Shown one piece after another: positions 43,923 through 52,420 of a stretch of DNA of 64,000 nt. Positions within the stretch are counted from its first letter, which is position 1, and every line of letters starts with the position of its first letter. Source of the DNA: Desulfovibrio piger ATCC 29098 (GTDB taxonomy: Bacteria; Desulfobacterota; Desulfovibrionia; Desulfovibrionales; Desulfovibrionaceae); assembly GCF_000156375.1 (NCBI RefSeq), contig NZ_DS996355.1, positions 191,325-255,324 of the forward strand. The letters run 5' to 3'. Made by a program: the position numbers and the translations under genes. The notes under the pieces were generated by a model. That model saw nothing but the letters and a program-made list of their open reading frames with translations, made no database searches and was not told the origin of the DNA.

Positions 43923-44402
43923 CTAATAGCTGCCGCTGCGCAGGTCAGCGCAGGCTCGTTGCAACATGCGAAACATGGTCAGCACAGAAAAAAGCGGGGT
44001 GGCGATGGTATACCACCAGACAGGGACGGCCAGCGCTTCGGAAATGACTTCCAGTTCGTATTCGTCCCGTACTTCCAGCCAGCCCGTCCAGGCCAGGGCC
44101 CCGAAAAAGCCGAGGCAGAGCGCCATGGAGAGCAGATAGCAGCAAAAGCGTAGCGACTTGGGCAGGGCATCATACAGGATGCTCATGCCCAGGTGGCTGC
44201 CGTCACGGAAAGAGCGGGCCGAACCGAGCAGGACGATCCAGACGAAGAAGTTGATGGTCAGCTCCTCAGTCCAGGCAAAAGAAAACGGTGTGCAATAGCG
44301 CACGACCACATTGACGAAGGCGATGGTCACCATCACCGCCAGCAGCAGCGCGCCCAGCATCTCTTCCAGGCGCGTATCCAGAAAACGCAGCATCGAATCC
44401 AT
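43923..44402 (-). CDS. dctQ: TRAP transporter small permease (DctQ)
   Basis: 159 residues with four membrane helices, the standard DctQ layout. Helix 1 and the following loop carry VVVRYCTPFSFAWTEELTINFFVW, the conserved DctQ motif, with the Trp-Thr-Glu-Glu signature. It supports the large subunit DctM encoded 9 bp downstream. The start is uncertain: the ATG at 44402 lacks a good ribosome-binding site, and one at 44393 is also possible. A hairpin sits between this gene and dctP. Confidence 0.88.
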   Translation of the reverse strand: MDSMLRFLDTRLEEMLGALLLAVMVTIAFVNVVVRYCTPFSFAWTEELTINFFVWIVLLGSARSFRDGSHLGMSILYDALPKSLRFCCYLLSMALCLGFFGALAWTGWLEVRDEYELEVISEALAVPVWWYTIATPLFSVLTMFRMLQRACADLRSGSY

Positions 44403-44417
44403 CCGGTGGTTGAAAGA

Positions 44418-44434
44418 GGAGGGCCGGGCCCTCC
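44418..44434 (-). other. Intercistronic stem-loop between dctP and dctQ
   Basis: GGAGGGCC-C-GGCCCTCC (minus strand), an 8-bp perfect GC-rich stem followed by TCTTT. It probably dampens read-through into dctQM, giving more of the binding protein than of the permeases, or protects the dctP mRNA end. Confidence 0.5.
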
Positions 44435-44486
44435 CCGCAAAACGAAAAAACAAAGATCAGCAAAGCCTGCCGTACGGGGATCACCC

Positions 44487-45563
44487 CTAACGGACGGAGG
44501 CCATGTCCTCCTCGGCGGCCTTGACAAGGTCAGCACCGATCTTGGCGGTCCAGTCCTTGCGGACGCCTTCCGTGGCCTTGGCCAGGGCGGCGATTTGTTC
44601 GTTGCTCAGGCGGGACACCGTCATGCCGTTGGCTTCCATGACCGCGTAGCAATCCGTGGTCTCGGGCAGCTTGCCGATGCTCTTGAGGTAGGCCAGGGCG
44701 GAACCGTCGTCCATGCCCAGACGGGAAAGGGCCTTGCCGTACTTTTCCGTTTCGGCGGCGCATTCCAGCAGCAGCTTCTGGTCTTCAGGGCTGAAGGACT
44801 TCCAGACGCGGGGGTTAACGCCCAGCATCAGGGGGTCGATGATGTAGTGCCAGTCGCAGTGGAACTTGTGGTAATCCCAGATTTTGAGCGGGATGTTGAT
44901 GCCGTTGGTGGGGTTTTCCTGACCGTCCACCACGCCCTGCTGGAAGCCGGTGGTGGCTTCGCTCCAGTTCATGTTCACAGGGTTGGCGCCTAGGGCACGG
45001 AAGGTTTCGATGAAGATGGGGCTGCCCACCACACGGATCTTCAGGCCGCGCAGGTCCTCAGGCTTGGTGATGGGGCCCTTGGAGGTGGTCAGCTCGCGGA
45101 AGCCGTTCTCGGTCCAGCCGATGATCTTGACGCCCTTCTTTTCCACAGCCTGGGTCATCATCTTGCCGGACTTGCCGCTCAGGATGGCGTCCATGGCCTT
45201 GTAGCGGTCAGGCTGCACGGCCAGGAAGAAGGGCAGGGCGGGCAGGTTCAGTTCCTTGATTTGGGGCGACCAGTTGATGGTGGAGGCCAGGGCAAAGTCG
45301 ATGGCGCCGTTGCGCAGCAGCAAAAATTCCGAAGTCTGCTTGCCGGCCAGCAGTTGGCTGGAGTGGTAGACCTTGATGTTGATGCGGCCCTGGCTGCGCT
45401 CGCGCACCAGGTCGGCAAAGAACGTGCCGGTCATGCCCCAGCCGGAGGTGGCGCCGGGCACGACGCTCAGTTTGTACTCGCTTTTGTACGGAGCTGCCGT
45501 TGCCGGCAGGGCCAGCAGACAGGCGCACACGGCCATGACCGCCCAGCGGTAGAAACCTTTCAT
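44487..45563 (-). CDS. dctP: TRAP transporter substrate-binding protein (DctP)
   Basis: Periplasmic solute receptor, 358 residues with a signal peptide (1-23, ending PATA). DctP features include GRINIKVYHSSQLLAGKQ, the ligand arginine in GLKIRVVGSPIFIETFRALG and the conserved NMNWSEATTGFQQGVVDGQENP, where the Arg binds the carboxylate or sulfonate group and Asn-Pro closes the pocket. The ligand is unknown; sulfonates and C4-dicarboxylates are common in this group. It follows an AEC-carrier gene by 66 bp on the same strand. Confidence 0.94.
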   Translation of the reverse strand: MKGFYRWAVMAVCACLLALPATAAPYKSEYKLSVVPGATSGWGMTGTFFADLVRERSQGRINIKVYHSSQLLAGKQTSEFLLLRNGAIDFALASTINWSPQIKELNLPALPFFLAVQPDRYKAMDAILSGKSGKMMTQAVEKKGVKIIGWTENGFRELTTSKGPITKPEDLRGLKIRVVGSPIFIETFRALGANPVNMNWSEATTGFQQGVVDGQENPTNGINIPLKIWDYHKFHCDWHYIIDPLMLGVNPRVWKSFSPEDQKLLLECAAETEKYGKALSRLGMDDGSALAYLKSIGKLPETTDCYAVMEANGMTVSRLSNEQIAALAKATEGVRKDWTAKIGADLVKAAEEDMASVR

Positions 45564-45629
45564 GAAACATCCTCCTCAGGATAGAACGTCCTGCCGTGGC
45601 CACAGGTCCCCACGACACGCGGCAGCATC

Positions 45630-46580
45630 TCACAACAGCGGCAGGACGAAATACAGCACAGGCAAAATGACGACCAGGGCCAGGGTGGAAAAGATCCACA
45701 GCGCATTGGCCATGTCTACGTCGAGCCCGAACAGGGCCGGGGGCACCAGAGCCGTCATGGCAACGGGCATGCAGGAAAGGACCGTCACGACCCGGAGCGG
45801 CAGCCCCCCGTCGATGGTGCCGAGTCCAGCCAGGATGGCCAGTGGCACCAGCAGCAGGGGGACGCCGATGAATTTGACGACAGCCAGGGCCGCGGCCTCG
45901 CGCGCGTAGCAGGATACGCGGGAAAGACGCAGCCCCAGCCCGATGGCAAAAAGGAAGAGCACCGTGGCAAGGAGCATGGCGGCCGCAGCCAGAGAACCCA
46001 GCGGCGCGGGCCTAGGCACGCCCAGCATGTTGAGGGCAAGGCCCAGCCCCAGAGCGGTCAGGATGAGCAGCAGCACAGGATCAGGCCGGAAGGAGCGCAG
46101 ACGGAACGCCCCTTCGCCGCCCCCGAGACGGCGTGCCACAGGGAAAGAGATGCCGAAGTAGAACATCTCTTCGCAGATGCGGAACAATGCCACGATGGCA
46201 ATGGCCTTTTCCCCAAAAAACAGGACGGAGACCAGCGCCCCCACCGCCCCCAGATTGGAGAAGGTCCCGCAACAGTAAAAGCTGCCGGTACGCGGCGCAT
46301 CCAGATGCAGGGCCCGGGCGACGCGCAGGGAAAGAAGGCCGCCCCAGATCCAGGAGGCGATGCCCAGGAAGGGGAGGGCCAGCAAGCGGGTATCCGGGGA
46401 GGGCAGGCCCCACAGGGAAAGCATGGCCGAGCAGGGGATGAGGCAGAAGACAGCGAAGGATTGCAGACGGTTCCGGACGTTTTCCAGCCGGGGACGGGGC
46501 ATGCGCAGCAGATGCTGCGCGGCATGACCCGCGGCAAGACTGAGAAAAATGAGGCAAAGGGAAAGGAGCAACCTGTCCAT
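45630..46580 (-). CDS. AEC-family (auxin efflux carrier-like) transporter
   Basis: 316 residues, ten predicted membrane helices in two inverted five-helix repeats, as in the membrane transport protein (Mem_trans) family. A cytosolic loop near residue 150 is arginine-rich (ARRLGGGEGAFRLRSFRPD). The two halves contain helix-breaking stretches such as FSNLGAVGALVSVLFFG and SCMPVAMTALVPPALFGLD, typical of substrate-binding cross-over loops. Bacterial members export or import malate, malonate or other organic acids. It heads the minus-strand run AEC-dctP-dctQ-dctM-flavodoxin, with a promoter at 46655-46683. The start was set at MDRLLLS. Confidence 0.82.
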   Translation of the reverse strand: MDRLLLSLCLIFLSLAAGHAAQHLLRMPRPRLENVRNRLQSFAVFCLIPCSAMLSLWGLPSPDTRLLALPFLGIASWIWGGLLSLRVARALHLDAPRTGSFYCCGTFSNLGAVGALVSVLFFGEKAIAIVALFRICEEMFYFGISFPVARRLGGGEGAFRLRSFRPDPVLLLILTALGLGLALNMLGVPRPAPLGSLAAAAMLLATVLFLFAIGLGLRLSRVSCYAREAAALAVVKFIGVPLLLVPLAILAGLGTIDGGLPLRVVTVLSCMPVAMTALVPPALFGLDVDMANALWIFSTLALVVILPVLYFVLPLL

Positions 46581-46654
46581 AAAAACGCGATCCGGATTCT
46601 GGCATCGGCGACATGAAGGCAATACATGTCATTTCTGATTCCGATGCCCCTGTC

Positions 46655-46683
46655 ATGCTAGGCGCAGGTCTTTGTCTTGTCAA
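46655..46683 (-). promoter_or_regulatory. Promoter of the AEC-TRAP operon
   Basis: On the minus strand TTGACA (46683-46678) and TAGCAT (46660-46655) are 17 bp apart, 10 of 12 consensus matches. The leader to the AEC start is about 70 nt. Confidence 0.6.
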
Positions 46684-46844
46684 AGCCTATCTGACTGCTT
46701 GGAAGATTGTCTGGAACGGGGGCGCAGGATAGGTTGCTCGTGCGGGCCGCGCATACGGTCATCCGGAAAGTGCGGTGGCCTTCGCGGGTACGCAGGCTCC
46801 GTACCGGTACCGCAACGGGGCCCTCTTCCTTCAAGGAGATATCG

Positions 46845-47243
46845 ATGCAGAAAAAGATGTTTGTTTTCTTTGCCCTGCTCCTGTTCCTGCCTGCAATCGC
46901 TATGGCCAGGGATTTCAACGGATTTAGTGCCGATGTGCCCCCGGGATGGGAGGTCATCGAGGAAAAGGATGCCATGGTTGGCTTCGTCTCGCCCGGCAGG
47001 GAGGCCGTCGTGACCGTGACGGTGGCTTCATCCCGTGATGTCGATCCGGCGGCTTTTGCCGCGGAGATGGCCCAGGGGCTGGGCGGCAGTGAGCTTGTGG
47101 AGGAAGATGGCGTCTACAGTTTCGCGTTCGGGGAAAATGGCGTGGCCGTCGTACATGCTGCCGACGCGGATCTGCGTGTGATCACCATCATGGGAGAACA
47201 TGCCGTCCTGGAAAGCCTGATCGACAGTATAGAGTGGCACTGA
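46845..47243 (+). CDS. Small exported protein of unknown function
   Basis: 132 residues with a clear Sec signal peptide (MQKKMFVFFALLLFLPAIAMA, cleaved near residue 22). The mature part begins DFNGFSADVPPGWEVIEE, with strands such as EAVVTVTVASSRDV and GVAVVHAADADLRVITIMG. This resembles the alpha/beta sandwich of PsbP-like or DUF1795 stress proteins, but the match is only by eye. It is monocistronic, with AAGGAGAT before the ATG and a terminator about 140 bp downstream. Role unknown; periplasmic. Confidence 0.78.
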   Translation: MQKKMFVFFALLLFLPAIAMARDFNGFSADVPPGWEVIEEKDAMVGFVSPGREAVVTVTVASSRDVDPAAFAAEMAQGLGGSELVEEDGVYSFAFGENGVAVVHAADADLRVITIMGEHAVLESLIDSIEWH

Positions 47244-47383
47244 GCGCGAGAGCGCAGTGTCACAGGCTGTGAGGAGGGCGGTTACCGCAAGATTCCGGTC
47301 ACGCCGGGGGGCTCCCGCTCATATCTTTCAGGCGTGAGGCGGCAGATGCGTAATGGCGGCTGACGTCCATCCGGCAGCATGGG

Positions 47384-47425
47384 AAAAGGCGGACATCCCT
47401 TTTTGAAGAGATGTCCGCCTTTTTA
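47384..47425 (+). terminator. Rho-independent terminator
   Basis: AAAAGGCGGACATC and GATGTCCGCCTTTT are perfect 14-bp arms around a 12-nt loop. A and T edges let it serve both the exported protein gene and the convergent FNT gene. Confidence 0.88.
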
Positions 47426-47529
47426 CATCGTTTGCAGTCGAGAAGAGCATGACGGGACGAAACGGAAGGACAGCGCCGTTGCCGCCCGGTCCCGCAGGGA
47501 TCAGGCTCCCTCGCAGGTTGGTCTGCCTT

Positions 47530-48384
47530 TTAGTGGTTTTGCTTGGCAGGCAGTGCCCCGCGGTGCGTCCACCAGTGGATCATGCCGACGAACAGTGCCC
47601 CACCGGCGATATTGCCCAGGGTGACGGGGATGAGGTTGTTGATGGCAAAGTTGCTCCAGGTCAGGCTGGCCAGCGCCTCGGCGGACAGGCCCGAAGCCTT
47701 GGCGAAAAGTTCGTTGCCCGCAGCCATGATGCCCGCAGGGATATAGTACATGTTGGCGACGCTGTGCTCGAAGCCGGAGGTGATGAACAGCCAGATGGGG
47801 AAGAAAATGCCCAGCATCTTGCCGGTCTGGCTGCGGGCGCTCCAGCAGAACCAGACCGCCAGACAGACGAGCCAGTTGCACATCAGACCCAGATAGAACG
47901 CGGGCAGGAAGTCCAGAGCGACCTTGCCGGCAGCGATGCGCAGGGTCACGCCGCCGAGCATCCCGGCGCCGCTGGCGAGCTGGCCGGACGTAACGATCAT
48001 GTGGGCAAGGAAGATGCTGCCCAGGAAGTTGCCGATATAGACGAACAGCCAGTTGCGCAGCATGGCCGTCAGGGTGATGCGTTTTTCCGCAAGGGCCATG
48101 CACATGAGCGTGTTGCCGGTGAACAGTTCCGCTCCCGTCAGCATGACCAGCATCAGACCCACCGGGAAGATGGTGCCTGCCAGGCATTTGCCCAGGCCGT
48201 AGGCCTCCGGCCGGGCAAGCAGGTTGAAGGCGGCCATGTTGGAACCTTCCGCGGCAAAGGCGATGAAGGCCCCGGCCCAGAAGGCAAGCACGAGCTGACG
48301 CACCCAGCCGGCGTTGGCCTTTTTCTCTCCCATGGCTATCCCAAAGGCCACGGTTTCCGGTTGACTCAGCATAAGCGCATCCAT
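47530..48384 (-). CDS. Formate/nitrite/hydrosulfide transporter (FNT family)
   Basis: Pentameric anion channel, 284 residues with six membrane helices. Recognised by the N-terminal half-helix region (AAEGSNMAAFNLL), the TGAELFTGNTLMCMALAEKRIT motif of helix 3, GFEHSVANMYYIPAGIM with the pore histidine and asparagine, and NLIPVTLGNIAGGALFVG in helix 6. The family conducts formate, nitrite, lactate or HS-; formate or hydrosulfide is plausible in a sulfate reducer. It is monocistronic; a TTGACA lies about 80 bp upstream (minus strand) without a good -10. The ATG follows GGGAGG. Confidence 0.92.
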   Translation of the reverse strand: MDALMLSQPETVAFGIAMGEKKANAGWVRQLVLAFWAGAFIAFAAEGSNMAAFNLLARPEAYGLGKCLAGTIFPVGLMLVMLTGAELFTGNTLMCMALAEKRITLTAMLRNWLFVYIGNFLGSIFLAHMIVTSGQLASGAGMLGGVTLRIAAGKVALDFLPAFYLGLMCNWLVCLAVWFCWSARSQTGKMLGIFFPIWLFITSGFEHSVANMYYIPAGIMAAGNELFAKASGLSAEALASLTWSNFAINNLIPVTLGNIAGGALFVGMIHWWTHRGALPAKQNH

Positions 48385-48506
48385 GGTTCCTCCCGGGGAT
48401 TGTGCTCTTTTGTACAGGGCAAAAAAAAGATTGCCCGGTGAAAACACCAAGCAACCCTTGTTTCGCGTTTTTCCCTGATTGTCAACAGGTTGTGGGGGAT
48501 AGAGCA

Positions 48507-49640
48507 TCAATCCCCCTGCGGACAGGAGTCGGCGTTCCCCTGAGGGATGCCGTCGGCGATGTCGGCCAGGATGGCCATCACGGCGGCGGCCACCCGGCGG
48601 GAAGCCTGACCGCTGGTCCCCGGCAGACCCGGATGCGGACAGGGCTGGAGTACGGTGTCTCCGGCGGCGGCCAGGTCTGCGGCAGAGGCGCAGGGGATAT
48701 GCCAGCCATCCTCCACAGCGGCCGATCCGGACAGCAGCGGAGGGAGCAGCAGGGCGCGCTTGCCGGCATACAGGGCTTCCCGCTGCAGGGAAGGGGAGTC
48801 GGTCACGACAAAGGCGCCGGCACAGACGAGCGAAAGAAAGGCGGTGTGCGGCAGAGGCGGCAGGATGCGGATGCCCTCCGGGATCCGCTGTTCCCGGAAA
48901 CAGGAAAGGACGGACGGATGCCGCACCAGCAGGATGGGGCGCTCCTGCCGGGCGTGCAGGGCCTGCAACCCTTCCAGCAGGGAGCGGATGTCGTCGGGGC
49001 TGCGGAGGGCCGCCGGCCGGGAAAGATAGCAGAGGATGAACTCCCCGAAGGCTGCCCCGTGGCGTTCCGCTTCTTCGAAGGGCTGCAGGCGGGGACGGTT
49101 CTGTTCGAACAGATCATAGAGGGTATCCCCTGTGACGCAGGTCCCCCGTTCCATCAGCCGGGTATGCAGGGACCGCTCGTCGGCAGGGTCGAGACAGCAA
49201 AGCAGTGTGGCCAGGCGATCCGTGATTTCGGCATGCCGTCCTTCCGGGCTGTCCATGTCTCCCGGGAGTTGCCCGGCGCCCACATGGATGACCGGGATAC
49301 TGAGCTCCGTCGCGGCCAGCGCCACGGCCATCGTCGTGACGGAATGGCCGTAGACCAGCACCGCGGCAGGGGCTTCCCTGTGCATCAGCAGGCTGGCACT
49401 GCCCATGATGTGGGCCAGCAGGCTCGCATCGGAAAGGGAGGCCGGGGCCGGGCCAAGGCGATGGCACGGCGTGATGCCATAATCCTCGAGCAGGGGGGCC
49501 CAGAGGGTGGGATCGCCCTTTTCGGAAGAAAGGACAAGGCGGGGCTCCCAGGCGCGAAAGCTCCGTACCGTACGTTCTACGGGGATGTGTTGCAGCAGTT
49601 GGGAGCGGCTGCCGGCAAAGACCAGGACTCGCATGTTCAT
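48507..49640 (-). CDS. Degenerate UDP-N-acetylglucosamine 2-epimerase homologue
   Basis: 377 residues with the two-Rossmann (GT-B) fold of the WecB/NeuC family. The family block is recognisable as VLVYGHSVTTMAVALAATELSIPV, then VIHVGAGQLPGDMDSPEGR, ITDRLATLLCC, VTGDTLYDLFEQ and FVVTDSPSLQREAL. The catalytic positions are altered: the Asp of HGDT is His, the Glu of HVEAGL is Gly, and the usual HRREN segment is missing. The gene lies 16 bp after znuB on the same strand, so it belongs to the zinc-uptake operon. It may bind a nucleotide sugar without epimerising it. The start follows GAGGAGG. Confidence 0.75.
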   Translation of the reverse strand: MNMRVLVFAGSRSQLLQHIPVERTVRSFRAWEPRLVLSSEKGDPTLWAPLLEDYGITPCHRLGPAPASLSDASLLAHIMGSASLLMHREAPAAVLVYGHSVTTMAVALAATELSIPVIHVGAGQLPGDMDSPEGRHAEITDRLATLLCCLDPADERSLHTRLMERGTCVTGDTLYDLFEQNRPRLQPFEEAERHGAAFGEFILCYLSRPAALRSPDDIRSLLEGLQALHARQERPILLVRHPSVLSCFREQRIPEGIRILPPLPHTAFLSLVCAGAFVVTDSPSLQREALYAGKRALLLPPLLSGSAAVEDGWHIPCASAADLAAAGDTVLQPCPHPGLPGTSGQASRRVAAAVMAILADIADGIPQGNADSCPQGD

Positions 49641-49656
49641 GGACCAGGCCTCCTCG

Positions 49657-50523
49657 TCACGAAAGCCGGTGGGGACGGCGCAACCGGGCCCACACGCTGC
49701 TGAGGGCGAACCAGACGCAGGCCACAAGGATCATGGTGGCACCGCTGGCCGTGGACATCCATTCCTGCGCCGAGAGCAGCAGACCGGCTACCCCGGACGT
49801 GATGGCCACGACCTGGGCCCACCAGAACATGCCGCCCGCCGTCTGGGCAAAGTTGCGGCCTGCCGCCGCCGGGACGATGAGCATGGCCGTGATCAGCAGC
49901 ACGCCCACGGTCCAGACACAGAACATGACGACCAGAGCCAGCAGGCCGGAAAAAACATACTGCCACAGGCAGACATTGATGCCGTGGACACGCGCCATGA
50001 CAGGATTGAGGGCGATATAGAGCAGGCGGTTGTAGCCGATGATCTGAAAGATCAGCAAAGCGACGAAGAGGATGGCCAGGCACAGGATCTCGCCCTGGCT
50101 CACGGTCAGCACGTCCCCATAAAGGAACTGCTGCATGGTGCGGGCCATGCCCGGCTGGCGGCTGACCACGGCCAGACCGAACGCCACGACGGCGGAAAAG
50201 ACGATGCCGATGACCGTATCCGAGGAAAGGGCGCTGCCCCGGCGCACGGCCATGACGGCCAGGCCCACCAGCACGCCGAAGGCGGGCATGGACCAGTGCG
50301 GATCCACAGACAGCAGCAGGCCAAGGGCCACACCGGCAAAGGCCGAGTGCCCGATGGCATCGGAAAAAAAGGCCATACGGAAGGAGATGACCTCCACTCC
50401 CAGGGCGGCTGTCATGGGGGTGAGCAACAGGATGGCCAGCAGGGCTTGCTGCATGAAGCTCAGTTTGAGGCAGTCCAGTGGCAGCAGGGAAAACATATGG
50501 CAGATGGCGGAGATATCAGGCAT
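49657..50523 (-). CDS. znuB: Zinc ABC transporter permease
   Basis: Inner-membrane permease of the metal-type ABC-3 family, 288 residues and about eight helices. Diagnostic stretches are GVEVISFRMAFFSDAIGHSAFAGVALG near residues 42-68 and GVLLITAMLIVPAAAGRNFAQTAG near 205-228, the latter holding the EAA-like contact with the ATPase. Its start overlaps the znuC stop by 8 bp. With ZnuA and ZnuC it imports Zn2+ (or Mn2+); the histidine-rich ZnuA argues for zinc. Confidence 0.93.
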   Translation of the reverse strand: MPDISAICHMFSLLPLDCLKLSFMQQALLAILLLTPMTAALGVEVISFRMAFFSDAIGHSAFAGVALGLLLSVDPHWSMPAFGVLVGLAVMAVRRGSALSSDTVIGIVFSAVVAFGLAVVSRQPGMARTMQQFLYGDVLTVSQGEILCLAILFVALLIFQIIGYNRLLYIALNPVMARVHGINVCLWQYVFSGLLALVVMFCVWTVGVLLITAMLIVPAAAGRNFAQTAGGMFWWAQVVAITSGVAGLLLSAQEWMSTASGATMILVACVWFALSSVWARLRRPHRLS

Positions 50524-51355
50524 GACGCTGCCCCTTGTCTTCCCTGCCCGCAGGCGCCATGCGCAGGGCGTGGCACAGGGCGCCGCATTTGTTGCAGGCG
50601 GCTTCAGGGTGTTCGCACTGGTTGGGATACAGATGGATGGGCACGCCGAAAAGTTTCATCAGCGTGGGGGCGAGCAGCGTCTGCTGGGGCGGCCCCTGGG
50701 CGACGACTTTTTTGTTCAGCCCGATGACATGGTCGGCGTAATGGGCCGCCAGAGGCAGGTTGTGGGTCACCATGAGCTGGGTGAAACCCTGCTGGCGCCG
50801 GGCAGTGTCGAGGACCTCCCAGAAAAGGCGTTCTCCCTGAAAATCGACCCCCGCCGCCGGTTCGTCCAGCAGCAGGATCTCGGGCTCACGGGCCAGGGCC
50901 GCAGCCAGCAGGACACGGCGCAGTTCCCCGCCGGAAAGATCGCTCATGCGCCGCCGGATGAGATGCTCCGCATGCACGGGCGCCAGGGCCGCGCGGGCAC
51001 GCCGGGAGGCACTGCCCTTGATGCCGAGCCAGAGGGGACGGCGCTGATGCCCCAGGGAGAGGAATTCGGCCACGGTCAGGGGCAGGGCGCTGTCCATCTG
51101 CAGGTTCTGCGGCACATAGGCCAGGCGGGGTCTCCGGCCGCGGCTCCCCTGCATGCGGATCTCGCCGGTATAGGCGATCTCGTTGATGATGCAGTGCAGC
51201 AGGGTGCTTTTCCCCGCGCCATTGGGGCCGACCAGGACCGTGCTGCTCCCCTGGGGGACGGCGGCCGAGATGTCCTGCAGGATGTGGAGGTCCCCGCGAC
51301 GGACATCCACATGGGCGATGTCGATGGCCGCAGGCTGATTAGTGAGAGAGGGCAT
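50516..51355 (-). CDS. znuC: Zinc ABC transporter ATPase with Cys-rich tail
   Basis: ABC ATPase of 279 residues. Walker A is VLVGPNGAGKSTLLHCI, the Q-loop is YVPQNLQ, the signature is LSGGELRRVLLAAAL, Walker B is ILLLDEPAAGVD and the H-loop is VTHNL. The C-terminal extension after residue 245 carries a cysteine/histidine cluster (NQCEHPEAACNKCGALCHAL), which could bind zinc and sense its level. The start overlaps the end of znuA. Neighbouring genes identify it as ZnuC rather than an iron or manganese ATPase. Confidence 0.92.
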   Translation of the reverse strand: MPSLTNQPAAIDIAHVDVRRGDLHILQDISAAVPQGSSTVLVGPNGAGKSTLLHCIINEIAYTGEIRMQGSRGRRPRLAYVPQNLQMDSALPLTVAEFLSLGHQRRPLWLGIKGSASRRARAALAPVHAEHLIRRRMSDLSGGELRRVLLAAALAREPEILLLDEPAAGVDFQGERLFWEVLDTARRQQGFTQLMVTHNLPLAAHYADHVIGLNKKVVAQGPPQQTLLAPTLMKLFGVPIHLYPNQCEHPEAACNKCGALCHALRMAPAGREDKGQRHA

Positions 51356-52271
51356 TTTCAAGAATCTGACAGTTGTTGCGCATCTGCTGCTCAAAATGGT
51401 TCACAGGAGTGCCTTCCGGCCCCGAAGCCAAGGAATCCAGCTGGATGACGGGGATTCCCGTTTCTGCGGCCAGGGTCTCCAGCGGACGGGGCGAGAACTG
51501 GGGCTCGCCTATGAGCAGGACGGGCCGTTCTTTCTTGATGTGCTCGATGCATTCCAGCAGCCGGGCGGCAGAGGGGGCCTGTTCCTCGTTTTCCCGCAAA
51601 ACGTCCATGACTTTCAGGCCTGCGGAACGCATCATGTACGCCAGGGAGTCATGTTGCAGCAGCACGCTGGCACCGGGATGGGCAGCCCCCAGGGCGGCAA
51701 GGCGTTTTTCCAGATCCTGCAGGCTGTTTTGCAGGGCCGCAGCATTGTTCCGGATGGTTTCAGCCTGTTCCGGGCAGGCACGGATCAGGGCTTCGGCCAT
51801 GGTCCCGGCCATCTGGGACGCAGCAGCGGGAGAGGTGAAGACATGCGGGTTGTCATCATGATGATGCTCGTGCCCTTCTTCCTCATGGTCGGAGCTGCCG
51901 GCGAGCAGGGCGATGCCCTGGCTGCAGTCGGCCTTGTGGGCTTCCGCCTGGGCCAGTGCCGGGGCAAAAGGCGCCTCCAGTCCCAGGCCATTCATCAGGA
52001 TCACGTCCGCGCCGGCTACTTTGGTCAGGTCGGCCGGGGTCGGCGCATAATCATGCGGGCAGCCGGTGGCGGCAGGGATCAGCAGGTCGAGCCGGACATT
52101 TTCCAGACCAGCCACCAGAGGACGGGCCAGCTGCCAGACAGGGTACGTGGTGGCCAGGACATGGAGAGGCCGGGAGGCCGCCTGTACGGGCAGGGCCAGC
52201 AGCGAGAAAAGGGCCAGGATCAGAAGGCTTGCAGCCGTTCGAGAGCTGTACCGGAGTGCGATTGCGAGCAT
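51339..52271 (-). CDS. znuA: Zinc-binding periplasmic protein ZnuA
   Basis: Cluster A-I solute-binding protein, 310 residues, signal peptide 1-31 (LALPVQA). The metal site histidines lie in ATGCPHDYAPTPAD, NPHVFTSPAAAS and LLQHDSLAYM, with a final acidic ligand in VIQLDSLAS. A histidine/acid-rich loop (SDHEEEGHEHHHDDNPH near 128-144) is the zinc-scavenging loop that distinguishes ZnuA from manganese receptors. The first gene of znuACB-epimerase. A Fur/Zur operator lies 11 bp upstream of the ATG. The Shine-Dalgarno is poor, so a start a few codons downstream is possible. Confidence 0.92.
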   Translation of the reverse strand: MLAIALRYSSRTAASLLILALFSLLALPVQAASRPLHVLATTYPVWQLARPLVAGLENVRLDLLIPAATGCPHDYAPTPADLTKVAGADVILMNGLGLEAPFAPALAQAEAHKADCSQGIALLAGSSDHEEEGHEHHHDDNPHVFTSPAAASQMAGTMAEALIRACPEQAETIRNNAAALQNSLQDLEKRLAALGAAHPGASVLLQHDSLAYMMRSAGLKVMDVLRENEEQAPSAARLLECIEHIKKERPVLLIGEPQFSPRPLETLAAETGIPVIQLDSLASGPEGTPVNHFEQQMRNNCQILENALSH

Positions 52272-52281
52272 AGGGTAAATC

Positions 52282-52296
52282 CGAAAATGATTTTCA
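52282..52296. promoter_or_regulatory. Fur/Zur-family operator before znuA
   Basis: CGAAAATGATTTTCA is a 7-1-7 palindrome (GAAAAT-G-ATTTTC perfect), the format of Fur-family boxes. It covers the predicted znuA transcription start, where bound Zur (or Fur) would block the polymerase. Zinc is the expected corepressor given the genes controlled. Confidence 0.65.
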
Positions 52297-52299
52297 AAA

Positions 52300-52329
52300 A
52301 ACTTAGTAGAGAGGTTGGCTGTCTGTCAA
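52300..52329 (-). promoter_or_regulatory. Promoter of the znu operon
   Basis: On the minus strand a perfect TTGACA (52329-52324) is followed after 18 bp by TAAGTT (52305-52300). The start site would be near 52293, inside the Fur/Zur box. Confidence 0.5.
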
Positions 52330-52420
52330 CCACAGACTTGCCAGCCTCTCCGGCGGGCATTATGCTGGCAGGAAGACGTCTTGGCAAGGCCTTTTGTGGC
52401 CGCCAGTGGCAGGAGGGAAC

